Shown here: piece by piece, positions 22,401 to 31,626 of the stretch
Numbering within the stretch: position 1 is the first letter of the stretch
How the letters are laid out: every line of letters starts with the position of its first letter
Translations under genes and position numbers: made by a program
Notes under the pieces: model-generated
What the model saw: only the letters and a program-made list of their open reading frames with translations
Databases searched by the model: none
What the model was told of the DNA's origin: nothing
NCBI GenBank assembly: GCA_030248215.1
Contig: JASANG010001733.1
Span: 62,001-126,000 of the forward strand
Source: Enoplolaimus lenunculus
Taxonomy: Eukaryota; Nematoda; Enoplea; Enoplida; Thoracostomopsidae
DNA length: 64,000 bases
Reading direction: 5' to 3'

Positions 22401-25400
22401 ATAAACGGTCTGGCTTAAGCTAAACTGATCTGAAAACGTATTATATGCATTCTCAATCAACTATTAGATTATTAAACGTTAATTACTGATAAACAATCAG
22501 CGTTAGCTCTATTTTACTGCTATTCAAATAGGTCCAATATTCCGTTTTTCTACTGTTTCCAAAAGTTTAGAGTTCTTCCTGAAAATAACGTGTCTTTGCA
22601 AACTGTGTGTGCAAAACACAACACAGAGAGAAATATAAAATTTAAAGTTTACCTTCACATTCGCCTGTAACTTCATTTTGTCGGTAACCGTTTGCGCAGT
22701 AACATTTGTAGTGGCCACGAACAAGGGCACAATCATGAGGTGGACCACAAGGAAACTGAAGATCGCCACATTTTCTTTCATCTGCAAGTAAACAGTTTTG
22801 TGCAATTACTTCAATGTGTTACAAATTGCTAAATTGCTAAAAAAATAAATGTTGCAGGTATAGTTTCATGGAAATGCGGTATTGACAGCGGCGATAAAAT
22901 TTGTTATGTACCTAGCGAGAAATAGTTTCAGCAGAAACAATGGAAATCACATATTATCTGCACAATGCAAGCGACCTGAGTGAGAAACTTTATGAAAATT
23001 GTAGTATTAAGTTATAGTAAACTTTCTCAATTTTAATCAGCCTTCTACGCAAATTTATAGAACCTCACTTTATTCGGACTATGGTTCGAAACAGTTGCGA
23101 AGGGAAGTGTTAAGGGTTAACCGGTTTGTGGATTTTGCATAAGGTTCTGGATCGTAAACAGATGACAGTTCAAAAGGTAACGAAAAAATAGGAACTTTTC
23201 CCATCGGGATGCAGAAAACCTCACTTTCCCAAAAAATTGATTGCACGAAAGCTAATTTGTATACTTCCTTTTTAAAAGTTTCATTAGTAAAAATAAGTAA
23301 ACTAAATGGCAGTTCTCTCTAGACCGTCATATAATCCGTCCGTAGCCAGGGGGGGGCAGGGGGGCTCAGCCCCCCCCCCCCCCCCGGAAAAATTATGGTT
23401 CCCCTAGAAAATGTTGAACCTTGCGTGCAAGTCATTATAAACCCTTGAATGACCCTCCTGAAAAACCTTTAGCCTTCCCTAGCAAGGTGACCTGGCTAGG
23501 CGCCTGCATAAATAGCGTAATCACATTCAGCAATGCTGTTGTTAAGAAAATTGAACCAAAAAGGTTAAAAAACAAATGCAGTGCCAATTGTAAACAAAAT
23601 GTCGTAAGCCATGTTTACCCACACATCGGCCAGCTTCAAACCGGTACCCGTCCTGACATTTGACCACGGTTTGAGTAGGATCTCGTGTGGGCAGCGTAAA
23701 TCGAGGCTTGCAAACGAATGATCCAATAGTATTGATGCAGTCTTCAACCTCTGTGTTGCAATTTGATGATGCGTCAAGACATTCATCTACGTCTAGAATT
23801 GAACAAAAAGTAAAATGTAAGATTAATTGCCATTATTGTGCGTATTCATGATCATAATCATGTTTCATGCCGGCCAAAATGTCTGTGTGGATGTACAAAA
23901 AATACAAAGAATGTTCCATTGGGCGTTTACCAACTGTTGTAATAAACAGCCTTTGGTTTGTAAACTGAATGGCTTGACAAAGCAAAAATAGATGAAACTT
24001 AGCAATGAGAAAGCCTAATTGTTTCCAAGCTGAGTACAAGCCCTGACACTCGGAATAACACGTGACTTTTTCCAAGTAGTCCAAAGCAGGATTGGATTTC
24101 TCTGAAAGATTGAATCGGCCTGAAAACGGTTTTCCGTAAAAACAGAAAAATTAAAAAAAACATGAAGTCATACAGCAACGAATGCAACGACGTTAATGAA
24201 ACCAGTGTTTAGATATAAAAAATGAAAATGACAACTAGCTGGCCGGAAACTTATGCTTTTGAGTTCAGCAAAAAGTCTGCTGATAACTGGATTTCTAGGT
24301 TCGTAATGCATATGAATGTTGGATGAAACAAAACACCAAAATTGAAAAATGTACCAGCGTCCCTACGTTTAAGCGAAACTCGTCCCGGATGGAAGGCGTG
24401 ACAAAACCAATTTCTTACAGTTTTTCGCGACTTTTTTGTTGCTATTACGCATTTTATAGCTAAAATTAATATATTTTTTAAAAAACTTTTTTCCGTTTTC
24501 CGTTGTCTCCTTAACTTCAAAAAACAAAAAGCAGGAAAACGTTGGTTTTCTTCCGGTGCCCAATCCTGGCCTTTCGTGATAGTATAAAGCTATTAAACGT
24601 TGGGCCAATGTTACTTTAAGGGGCGTAACTGTAGATTAAGCGTATTCGTATTCCTAAGCCTAAGTCTAAATGTTGCAAAAATGTGTTCCTAAGCCTAAGA
24701 CTAAGCCTAAGCCTAAGCAAAAAAATGTAATCTAGGATCTAAACCTACTCTTTTACAGACCTACCAGAAACCTGGACGCCCCTTAAAGTACATGGGCCAA
24801 AACGTTCTTGTAAATAAGTTTGCAAGTAGTAAAATTACCTAAACATGTGTGACCATTGACACTAAGAATATAGCCTTCGCGACACGAACATACTACTTCG
24901 TCGCTACCGTAATAATCGCATCGTTGATCACAATTGTTTTGATCTGGCGAAGCGCATGGATTTGATTCAAATGGTTTTCCTGAAAATAGCTCTAAACATA
25001 GTGAACACAAAGTCAAAATACAATTCAATTTTGAAAGCACATCAAAGTCAGTTGTAAATTGGACGGGTAAATAAAAACGCCAGTTCAGCGTAATGTGGTT
25101 AAACTAAAAACATACAAAACTTTACACTTTAATATTTGAAAAACTATGAAACTTGTCCAACATTTTAATCCGTCTACAACGTTGAGTGTTTCATTAGTGC
25201 GGAACGGAAACTGCAGCTTAGTCCACTACCTTACATCGTTCAATGTATTAGGATGGCACTATACTTTTGATGACGTCCGGCGCCGTATGTCACTCGTCCG
25301 GCGCCATCCGTCACTCTTACAGCGCCGTCTGTCACCATGTGTCACTGTGCGATAAGACGAACGACGGCGCCGTTCGGGTGACAGACAGCGCCGTGTGACA

Positions 25401-28400
25401 TATATAGCGCAACCCTTAAAACCCGCGTGCAACTCAAATGCTATTCCTCAATTAGTCATATATTTAGGAAATATACAATATGCGCTCGTTTTAAGACTAA
25501 ACAAAACCCAAGAGTTGAAAAAAATGAAAATAAACCTGGCTGAGATATTCTATACGAATCCACTCCAAGCTCAGTTGACGGTCGGTCATCTGTACCACCG
25601 GTACGAGTAAGATGCAGTTGACCTGGCACAGCGGTTTCGGAATTCGCAACATCCACTTGAACGGTTAATTGTGTTCCTAGATTACTGCGTTGATTTGAAT
25701 GAATTTGACTGTTGCCAACTGAGGTTATTTCACCGATAGAATTTCTATTAATTTCGTCTTCATTTGGGCTGTGGTTATTGTCACTCGCGCTATTAATAAG
25801 ATCATTGTCAGTTTCTTGGAGCTCACGTTCCGGTAGCGAGTTAGTATTGAGCCCCCCGTATAAACGGCAACATTTACGAAATGTGACACGGCAAAAATAA
25901 CTGAAACGTTTTGGCGGATTGCAAGTTTGACCGGAGTGTACAAGCTCTTTGGCCAAGTTGCAACATTCACAGCATTCCTGAAATAATTTGTTTCGACACT
26001 AAAATGGTATTAACCCTTTCTCACATGAATATTTTCAATTTCATATGATATGTAATTTCAAGGTAAGATTCGATCCCCAGTCTCACGGGTGGGAGGCGTT
26101 TGCGATGACAGCCGAGCTATAGGAGCTTGACGCTCGAGCTCGAGTAGGCTCTCACGTCTTGTGGAGATTTCGCACTGCGCAATGTTATAATTTTTAGACA
26201 CTGCTCCCAGAGTCTGTATTGCTCGTATATTATTGTATTTAGCTGCTCATAGTATACTCTATGAGTGAAAGGGTTAATTTTTAATGTTTTTTGCAGAAAA
26301 TTATGATATTTGGAATAGCCCGTAGCCAGTTCACCTTGCTCGAGGTTTCAACATAGCTTTGGAGATGCATACAAGAATTTTAGCCGACTTACAATCGAGG
26401 TTGAAACTGTTCAGTCATGGCCAAAATCTTCTAGCATGGACTAAGCGCTCTCTAACCCTCGTCTGGCTACGGCTTCTTCCACTATTTATGAATATCCTTC
26501 ACGCTAATATTCATTTTGAATTCCATTCCTTGATGAATAATTTTAAAACTTTTATCATAAAAAGTATACAAGACTATTACTAAACAAACATACTGTATGG
26601 ATAGGGCTTGCATTCAAGAAGCATGTGCCATCATTAACTGCGACGTCTTTGCCTGCCCGACATTTAGTTTCTAACAGCGCTCGAATACAGCATATGTTTC
26701 CAGCCCGTGAGCAAGACGTCGGCGATATACCAGATGAGTCATGGTGTGCCAGAGTTACGATCTATAAATTGGCCCATATTTATCATAGGGGCAAGTCCAC
26801 TGGAAGGAAATAGCATTGCCCTTGTTAATTATAGGGGATAGGGCACTGGAATCCAGAGGAACCAATGGATGACTTAGAGACTGAGAAGCTTAGGCCTAGG
26901 CTTAATATTACACTTATTTTTAGACTTATGCTTAGGCTTAGGTTACATGAGCCTATATATTTATCGGACGGAAAAATATGGTAACTATGATATACAGTAA
27001 GTTGTTCCTAGAATCAATAATTGCCGAGAGCGTATAGTAGGTGAGAGATACAGAAGTTATATCTCCATTCGAAATTGTTAGAAAAAAGCACTTTTAACAG
27101 CGTTTCAAATGAAATCGTGGTCAAAAATTCTTGGGGTCCAAAATTTCGTCTACATTAAGTTACAGAACTGAAATACAGGCTACGCCCCTCATAGTTCATA
27201 AAAAACATTACACAACTAGCAACCTTTTGCATCGAAAATGTTTTGCATTGCAGCATACAGTGCTGTTTACAAATACAAACGAATTTAAGTTTAGCTGTGT
27301 AGAAGCGGAATACTAAACGTTATCTCAAAATATATTTATAAATTTAGAAATTCAATTTTAAGGAATAATATAATATAGTGTTCAGAACCAACCGTTATAT
27401 AGTTCTTCCGCTGATTTTCATCAGAGCCAGTATTTTAGGACGATATATGCTGTTTTAAATAAATACTTAAACGCACAAAATAGTGGGCGTTCGAAGTCAA
27501 ATGAAAAGTTGAATTTAATAAACTCAAGTCTCGCACCAGCTGGGGCATAGTGGGACGCCCCTTAAGTTACTGATGTTGGTATATTTAGCGTAATATAGAT
27601 TTGAAATTTTTAAATAAATTTCCTACTTACAAATTATTAAAAAAATTGCATTTAGCTTATCGCTTGTTCCGCTCACGAAGTTCTTTGTCTCATTTTTTTC
27701 CCAGCCTCTACGCATACTGTAGTGACCCGAATAAGAGGGGGGACTGATATTTTTTGGCATCTCCAGAAGGTACCCCCCTTGTTATTCGGTTGCGGACTGT
27801 TATTTACTTTTAACCCATGCTCCGCCACCCTTCGTCACGAATGTATATCCGGTACTGCAACTATCCGTTGAATTAAACGTTTGTATTGCGTCAATAGCTT
27901 AAGCGATCATGCAAGGTTATACTTAGGAATTTACTTTCAAAATTTAAGTACGCCTTAAAGATTCGAACTCGATTTTATTCGGCCCTGGAGTCATTTATGT
28001 GCTACAATTAGGAATAACTGACCTTCATGGACTCTAATTAGGATTTAGAGACCTATCCGCTTACGGACTCTTATTAGGGATACGGACTCCTATTGATCGG
28101 GACTCAAAATGAGAACCCCCCTCTTGTTACCCCACACCCTCTTAATCGGGTCACTACAGTATGCGTTTCTCGATTTTAAATCAGCTACTTCATCCCTTAC
28201 AAGATCAAATTATAATAAGACTTTTATGAGAACCACCGCGAAATAAAAGAATCATGGCCCTTCTTGTACACTTCCCACTACAGTTATGATTATGCTTTAG
28301 ATTTAGGCTTAGGCTCAGTGTTTGGTTTTGGTAAAGGTTTAAGCAAAGGTTCACGCTTAGACCTAGGCTTAGCAAAGCAAATTGCTGAAACCTATCGAGA

Positions 28401-29199
28401 AGCCTAAATCTGAATCTGGGGCCTAAGCCAAAGTTTGTGGTAACAAAGTGTACAAGAAACTCAATCAATGATGTCTTTACATTTTGAGTCACAGTTGAGC
28501 ACGTGCCATCACGAAGAAACGTTCTTCGGCCTTCGGCGCAACAACGAATCACTTCTGTAAGTGTGTTAACTGCAAACATAAAAATAACAACGTCAAAGGC
28601 ATGTAAACCAGGTATGAAGCTATTTAATATAATCAGGGATTAATTCTCAAATGTATATAGCACTAATTGCTAGTTAGCATAATAAGTTTGCAAACAGACA
28701 AACTACGACGACTTCGGTTTTGAATGCAGCGTTGTAGTGATGTCTAACAACAGCACGAACTGAACTTGATTGTGGAAGAGTTCTATTCACCGAAGATACT
28801 GTCGGGCCCGTAGCCAAGGGGTGCTCAGCCCCCCACCTGGAAAAAATTTTGGCGCCCTAGAAAATTTTCAACCTTACTTGCAAGTCACTAAAAACAGATG
28901 AATTGCCCCTCCTAAAAATTTTAGCCCCCCCCCTGGCACGTGAGCTGCTACGGGCCTGAATACTGTACGCCAGCTCTAATTTGTGAAAAAAAATGTTTTT
29001 ATTTTCTAAGCACGCGTTTGACAATCGGATGAGAACAAAAAACTTCAAGTTTTAAAACTGTTGCAGCGATAAAAGCGCAAAAAGTTTAATTTCACTAACC
29101 TGGTTTAAAACAAACCAACGAGACGAGCAATGGCAGCAGTAATGCGAATGAGTTTGGCAATCTTTTAATGATGGTGTAAGCAGAACGTAAAATCTTCAT
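10055..29199 (-). CDS. fbl-1: Fibulin-type extracellular matrix glycoprotein (fbl-1-like), at least 15 exons
   Basis: Exons in transcript order: 29199-29100, 28569-28481, 25977-25536, 24979-24839, 23792-23619, 22781-22653, 21679-21542, 21221-21030, 20309-20163, 19615-19487, 19172-19041, 18383-18261, 16772-16650, 15563-15437 and 10455-10055. Domains: signal peptide; a Cys-pair cluster (IRCCAEG, ECCECC, VTFRKCC) matching an anaphylatoxin-like domain; a Ser/Asn/acidic linker; eleven EGF modules, most starting D-[IV]-[DN]-E-C (calcium-binding type); and a fibulin-like C-terminal domain ([14 protein letters not shown] ... [10 protein letters not shown]). Every EGF exon is phase 1 at both ends. Fibulins are secreted and assemble into basement membranes and elastic matrices. 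The joined exons give about 862 aa. Exons 14 and 15 are not in compatible phases, so at least one small exon between 15437 and 10455 is missing from my model. Reading exon 14 through to a TAG at 15388 gives a 744-aa short form. Confidence 0.88.
10476..10580. other. GC-rich homopolymer patch upstream of the fibulin terminal exon
   Basis: Two runs of 9-11 G with short interruptions, followed by GCGGCCGCCGCCCAAG and CAGCGGAGGCAGTCGC. This is strongly out of character for the AT-rich surroundings and abuts the inverted repeat starting near 10580. It may be a real GC-rich intron segment or an assembly or sequencing artefact. Confidence 0.5.
11192..11276 (+). ncRNA. tRNA-like sequence with A and B boxes (probably SINE-type), copy 1
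   Basis: TGGCTGAGTGGT matches the RNA polymerase III A box and GGTTCAAGTCC the B box, 53 bp apart. Between them GTGGTATG and CATACCAC form a perfect 8-bp stem with a 7-nt loop whose middle triplet is GTT. There is no proper D loop and the ends pair badly, so this is not a canonical tRNA gene. It is best seen as a tRNA-derived element head or tRNA pseudogene. Confidence 0.6.
11455..11543 (+). ncRNA. tRNA-like sequence, copy 2
   Basis: Nearly identical to the copy 260 bp upstream. Here the 5' part reads GGTCCTG and the 3' end GGGGGAACCA, a little closer to a Leu/Ser-type tRNA with a long variable arm, but the acceptor arm still pairs imperfectly. The A box, central hairpin and B box are intact. 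Confidence 0.6.
12371..12600. repeat. Three tandem units of about 80 bp
   Basis: Each unit reads roughly AATTTTCCACTTTTCCCGTT, AACAAAACCTATGCT, CAGATTTTCCTACCAA and GGTAAATCTAGGCG; units start near 12373, 12452 and 12533. It lies in the part of arm A that arm B lacks. A fragment of family R (GGATGCAACCGGAGGTG) sits just before it, near 12208-12290. Confidence 0.65.
13572..14750. mobile_element. Palindromic DNA transposon (non-autonomous) with TIRs of about 240 bp, copy A
   Basis: The ends CTAGAATGAAAAGTGCCCCG (13572) and CACTTTTCATTCTAG (14750) are inverted copies extending about 240 bp inward, to TATCCGCAACTTT near 13808 and AAAGTTGCGGATA near 14511. Between them lie unique sequence and an inserted family T element. 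Flanking TAA and TTA suggest a short target site. No transposase is encoded. Confidence 0.8.
14037..14256. mobile_element. Family T MITE nested in the palindromic transposon, copy 2
   Basis: Ends GGCCAATGTAAAGATCAGG and TGTTCTTTACATTGAGCC. The interior has GGCTTAGGCTTAGGAT, TTACGCTTAGG and further TTAGG(C) copies. A truncated equivalent lies at the matching place in arm B (57290-57412), so insertion preceded duplication of the arms. No clear target duplication. Confidence 0.8.
14751..15236. other. Intron segment ending in homopolymer-inflated, artefact-like sequence
   Basis: 14751-14990 is ordinary AT-rich intron. From about 14995 to 15236 the sequence turns into runs such as A11T9, T14 and A10, then CCCTCCCGGGGGAAGGCCTCCGGG and GGCCAAAGGCCCCCCCG. 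The abrupt change in composition and the stuttered homopolymers look like poor-quality reads or gap filling rather than genome. A fibulin exon is missing from this intron. Confidence 0.5.
15237..15345. mobile_element. Partial family Z MITE (TTGACTC-rich)
   Basis: The end CTGCAAAACACGTGAGTCATATTGACTGTCTCTGAAATAG (read on the minus strand from 15341) matches the end of the complete copy at 35075-35283. Several GAGTCAA/TTTGACTCAGG motifs follow. The other half is lost in the low-quality stretch. Confidence 0.55.
15388..15563 (-). CDS. fbl-1: Last fibulin EGF exon with read-through to an alternative stop
   Basis: [20 protein letters not shown], then [13 protein letters not shown], is a calcium-binding EGF module shaped like the final fibulin one (two Cys fewer at its end, followed by CP-x-N-Y). 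A donor AAAA|GTATGC at 15437 would splice it in phase 2. Without that splice the frame continues [15 protein letters not shown] and stops at TAG (15388-15390). Vertebrate fibulin-1 has alternative C-termini after the EGF array, so both forms are plausible. Confidence 0.7.
15651..16046. mobile_element. Family S MITE (Tc1/mariner-like, TA-flanked), copy 1
   Basis: Left end CTGTAGTGACCCGGATAACA after TA (15649-15650); right end CTTATTCCGGTCAATACAG before TA (16047-16048). The interior has GTTATTCGGTTACGGACTG, TAATTAGGA and GGACTCTTATT motifs found in other copies. About 396 bp, no coding. It sits in a fibulin intron. Confidence 0.8.
16055..16339. mobile_element. Family V MITE, copy 1
   Basis: Bounded by CAAGAGTATGCAACTGGGTA and GTATTATGCACTCTTG. 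The interior shares CAAAAACGCAACGCC, GTATGCTGCGTCAAA and GCATGGCACTTTATG with a second copy at 49405-49686. It abuts the family S element. Confidence 0.65.
16980..17460. repeat. Decayed CCGATA-rich and TTTCCG-rich repeats in a fibulin intron
   Basis: 16995-17090 carries TATCGATATTTTTGGAAGC and GGATACCGATATTTT. 17103-17457 carries repeated GTTTCCGTT/TGTCCGTT and ends CGTTTACACTCTGG, like the family near 9441-9762. Both resemble MITE remains with short internal motifs. Confidence 0.45.
18090..18203. repeat. CCGATA-motif repeat fragment beside a fibulin exon
   Basis: GTATCGGTATTGGTATCC, GCGGTATCGATATCGCTATA and CAGTATCGGTGCAACAC follow one another. The GGTGCAACAC end resembles family R ends. 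Related text is at 13200-13262 and its inverted partner at 58135-58205. Confidence 0.45.
19705..19852. mobile_element. Family T MITE, copy 3
   Basis: Ends TACATAAAGATCAGAGGCGGAACG and CTGTTCTCTTTATTGGCC. Flanks GAATGATC (19697-19704) and GAAAGATC (19853-19860) agree at 7 of 8 positions. The core has TGCTTAGGCTTAAGCTTACG. In a fibulin intron. Confidence 0.75.
20526..20570. mobile_element. Isolated family S end
   Basis: CCCCTCTTATTCGGGTCACTAAAG is the right terminus of family S without a matching left end nearby. Remains of a truncated copy. Confidence 0.55.
23338..23510. mobile_element. Family Q repeat with C-rich ends
   Basis: GTCCGTAGCCAGGGGGGG at the left and GCTAGGCGCCTGC at the right; the interior CCTAGAAAATGTTGAACCTT and GCAAGTCATTATAAA recurs at 28803-28960. 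It contains an 18-C run. It ends about 110 bp from a fibulin exon. Confidence 0.55.
24602..24798. mobile_element. Family T MITE, subtype with CCCTTAAAGTA ends, copy 4
   Basis: Left GGGCCAATGTTACTTTAAGGGGCG mirrors right GCCCCTTAAAGTACATGGGCC. Flanks TAAACGTT (24594-24601) and AAAACGTT (24799-24806) match at 7 of 8. The core holds CCTAAGCCTAAGACTAAGCCTAAGCC. In a fibulin intron, 40 bp from an exon. Confidence 0.82.
25246..25418. mobile_element. Family W repeat: GC-rich core of GGCGCCGTCTGTCAC-type units
   Basis: At least six imperfect copies of GCGCCGTCTGTCAC, in both orientations (CCGGCGCCGTATGTCACTCG, CAGCGCCGTCTGTCACCATG, ACGGCGCCGTTCGGGTGACA), followed by ATATATAGCGCAACCCTTAAA. A related element is at 36826-37093, with ends AGGGTTGC and GGCGCAACC. 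Confidence 0.6.
26010..26277. mobile_element. TTAA-flanked MITE (piggyBac-like) enclosing a tRNA-like sequence
   Basis: TTAACCCTTTCTCAC at 26010 and GTGAAAGGGTTAA ending at 26277 are inverted ends with TTAA at both outer edges, the target site used by piggyBac elements. The interior, read on the minus strand, holds TAGCTCGGCTGTCATCGC and CCCGTGAGACTGGGGATCGAATC, close to polymerase III A and B boxes. It ends about 30 bp from the fibulin exon at 25977. Confidence 0.65.
26322..26480. mobile_element. Family Q-like repeat
   Basis: AGCCCGTAGCCAGTTCACCT at the left and GTCTGGCTACGGCTTC at the right are inverted GTAGCCA ends. The interior is similar to 9850-10037 (GATGCATACAAGAATTTT against GGTATACAAAGATTTT). 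Confidence 0.5.
26880..26955. mobile_element. Family T fragment
   Basis: AAGCTTAGGCCTAGGCTTAA and TATGCTTAGGCTTAGGTTAC remain without recognisable ends. Confidence 0.5.
27717..28159. mobile_element. Family S MITE, copy 2, best preserved
   Basis: CTGTAGTGACCCGAATAAGA at the left and CTTAATCGGGTCACTACAG at the right, with TA on both sides (27715-27716, 28160-28161). About 443 bp. It shares GGTTGCGGACTGTTATTTAC, TGTATATCCGGTACTGCAAC and GGAGTCATTTATG with copies 1 and 3. No coding. Confidence 0.85.
28265..28450. mobile_element. Degenerate family T element touching a fibulin exon
   Basis: GATTTAGGCTTAGGCTCAGT, CGCTTAGACCTAGGCTTAGC and GGCCTAAGCCAAAG are spread over about 185 bp. The ends are not clear. 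It ends about 30 bp from the donor side of the exon at 28481. Confidence 0.55.
28803..28960. mobile_element. Family Q repeat, copy 2
   Basis: GGGCCCGTAGCCAAGGGG at the left and GCTGCTACGGGCCTG at the right. It shares CCTAGAAAATTTTCAACCTT and TGCAAGTCACTAAAAACAG with 23338-23510. In fibulin intron 1. Confidence 0.6.
29100..29199 (-). CDS. fbl-1: Fibulin first coding exon: signal peptide
   Basis: Encodes [20 protein letters not shown] followed by [13 protein letters not shown]: a basic N-terminus, a hydrophobic core of about 15 residues and a phase-1 donor CCAG|GTTAGT. The next exon continues [11 protein letters not shown]. The start is the first ATG after the TATA-like TTTATAAATT (29231-29240). 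Most of this exon lies in a 257-bp segment that is tandemly duplicated upstream. Confidence 0.85.
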
Positions 29200-29644
29200 G
29201 TTCCAGTCAGTTTGTGAACGAATGCTTAGAATTTATAAAAGTATGTGTAATTACAATTTTTACACTACATTTCCACATTTCAACGGCTGAAACAGGAAGC
29301 GATAAGATTTAACTATTTTATTGCGTTTTAGCATATTATTACTTTCAACAATATTGACGGTTCCAATTTTTTAATTCTAATCTCTCTTGGCAGCAGTAAT
29401 GCGAATGAGTTTGGCAATCTTTTAATGATGGTGTAAGCGGAACGTAAAATCTTCATGTTCCAGTCAGTTTGTGAACGAATGCTTAGAATTTATAAAAGTA
29501 TGTGTAATTACAATTTTTACACTACATTTCCACATTTCAACGGCTGAAACAGGAAGCGATAAGATTTAACTATTTTATTGCGTTTTAGCATATTATTACT
29601 TTCAACAATATTGACGGTTCCAATTTTTTAATTCTAATCTCTCT
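29131..29644. repeat. 257-bp tandem duplication of the fibulin promoter and signal-peptide exon
   Basis: 29131-29387 and 29388-29644 are almost identical (I saw one difference, GTAAGCAGAACG against GTAAGCGGAACG). Each copy has the promoter-proximal sequence, the TATA-like motif and the ATG with the first 22 codons. The distal copy stops inside the exon and so lacks its donor. Confidence 0.9.
29225..29245 (-). promoter_or_regulatory. Candidate TATA element of the fibulin gene
   Basis: On the minus strand, CATACTTTTATAAATTCTAAG lies about 35-45 bp before the start ATG. The same motif is at 29482-29502 in the duplicated copy. If it works as a TATA box, the 5' UTR is very short. The assignment rests on motif and position only. 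Confidence 0.35.
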
Positions 29645-29679
29645 GTAACTTCGGTCCTACAGCTCAATATTCTCTTTTA

Positions 29680-29745
29680 GGCGTAACCGGACGTAAAAAA
29701 CCGGAACCGACGCCGGAGGTGAAAGTAAATTAGGTAATAAAAAAG
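29680..29745. mobile_element. Family R fragment
   Basis: GGCGTAACCGGACGTAAAAAACCGGAACCGACGCCGGAGGTG. The matching opposite end, CCGAAGGCATACCTTCGGTTGC, is in the adjacent tandem units, so the 253-bp duplication probably arose within this element. Confidence 0.5.
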
Positions 29746-29772
29746 ATGTCAAATCTACAAATAGTAAGAATC

Positions 29773-30278
29773 TTCAATTACGTGCACGTAAAAAGTTGCT
29801 TTTAACCTTCCATTTCAGAAAATTTTAGCAATTAAAACTGTCAGAATTGCCGTATAAATACTAGATACAAATTCAGCGAATAGCACAAAATTATATAACA
29901 TTTAACTATCAAACATTACTTAACTTCTAGCAAAAATTCTACAGGATTTGGAAGCGTAGAATGATTTTCTGCCGTAGCCGAAGGCATACCTTCGGTTGCA
30001 GCCTGCAGTACAACATCGCCCGATTCTTCAATTACGTGCACGTAAAAAGTTGCTTTTAACCTTCCATTTCAGAAAATTTTAGCAATTAAAACTGTCAGAA
30101 TTGCCGTATAAATACTAGATACGAATTCAGCGAATAGCACAAAATTATATAACATTTAACTATCAAACATTACTTAACTTCTAGCAAAAATTCTACAGGA
30201 TTTGGAAGCGTAGAATGATTTTCTGCCGTAGCCGAAGGCATACCTTCGGTTGCAGCCTGCAGTACAACATCGCCCGAT
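29773..30278. repeat. 253-bp tandem duplication, two near-identical units
   Basis: Units 29773-30025 and 30026-30278 begin CTTCAATTACGTGCACGTAA and end CAACATCGCCCGATT. The only difference I noticed is ATACAAATTC against ATACGAATTC. No coding. It lies upstream of fibulin, 130 bp from the 257-bp duplication. Confidence 0.9.
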
Positions 30279-30917
30279 TACTCAAGCTATAGATTTCATT
30301 AATGATTTGAAATGATTCGCAGACTATGAGGATCTTAATCACAAAAAGCGATGTTGTTTCTAAACAGCGATTATGCCCTATCGAACAAGTATAATTAACA
30401 TTTCCGTTAGCCTAAATGTTGCAAAACAACAAACTATACCCAAAGAAAGTTGCGAATTCAATTCTTGCCTAGTGTAGGTCTAGTAAAAGTTTTTTTGCAG
30501 CGAGAATAGGTGAAATATTATAAGAATACCGTTTTCATAACACTAGGTTCCATAACGATCTGAGCTACTGCGCGCTAAACATAGGATAAGCATTGTTTAA
30601 GCAGGACCATACTGCTTATTTGCAAAAGCAAAGATAAAAATTGTGGTCACCCGCTTGAGATTTTTCTGCTGCCACACGTGTTTCGATAACTTTTTTAAAT
30701 CTTCACATGCGGTGCGGAAAACCGAACAATATTGTGAAAAGTTGCCAATTTCTGTAAGCAGACACTTTGTCATTCCACCGCAGGGGTGTTTTGTCAAAAT
30801 TGCACATTTAAGATAAACAAAGGCTTTCGGTTAAAGTTTATCGATGAGAAAAAAAACATAATTCACTTGTTTAAATCTGCCAGATTATACGTTACAAAAG
30901 TGTTTGGCTAATGTTTC

Positions 30918-31104
30918 CGACAATGTATAGATCAGGGCCGTAACAGTTGTATATGCATATTACTAATCCTAATCCTGAGCGTAAGGATAACCCTGCACCT
31001 AATCCTAAGCGTAAGCTTAAGCAAACAAATTAGACTAATGCCAAAGCTTACTCTATTGCAGTAAACGCGGAAAAACGGTCCGGCAATGGTCTATACACGG
31101 AGCC
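30918..31104. mobile_element. Family T MITE, copy 7
   Basis: CAATGTATAGATCAGGGCCG at the left and GGTCTATACACGGAGCC at the right. Flanks AATGTTTC (30910-30917) and AATGTTAC (31105-31112) match at 7 of 8. The core is TAATCCTAATCCTGAGCGTA-like, a more diverged TTAGGC series. Confidence 0.75.
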
Positions 31105-31626
31105 AATGTTACTAAAAAATTGTTAAATCTGCTAACGCCAACATGCTGATGTTTACAAACTGTTGAAAAGTTTTGCAATGATGATGTTGATTTTATATAG
31201 AATTTGTACCGCTAGAAATTTAACCTCAGTTTTTCCAAGAGACGTGCAGTCTGTAACGACGATAGCACTTTTTCTAAGCTTAGTGCGGCGGTTAAAACAA
31301 TTTATTTACTGTCACTCACTGTGCCATAATTATTATCCTAAACTTTGGACATCGAACAAGTTATGATCGTTTGTACGTGCTTGCACCGAGCCTCAATTTT
31401 TTGCTATTCGTCCAGCAAAAAATAGCTGATCCAAAATGAACACATTGACGTAGAATATTTTGTATCAGTTTGCAGTGATACGATTCAAGACCATTCGCGG
31501 ATCGTAGAACTGTTCCTGGGTTTCAGCCCTAACAGAAATCAAAACCACAATTTTTTAAGAGTTGATGACTCAAATTGCGTTTGGATTCTCGCTCACTTCG
31601 CTCACGAGCTATATGTTAAACTATTA

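Noticed and set aside
24251-24608. Lys-rich open frames in a fibulin intron
   Set aside because: Overlapping frames in AT-rich DNA, bounded by a family T element, with no family or splice support.
29773-30278. CRISPR-like or satellite array
   Set aside because: Only two long units without spacers; a simple tandem duplication.
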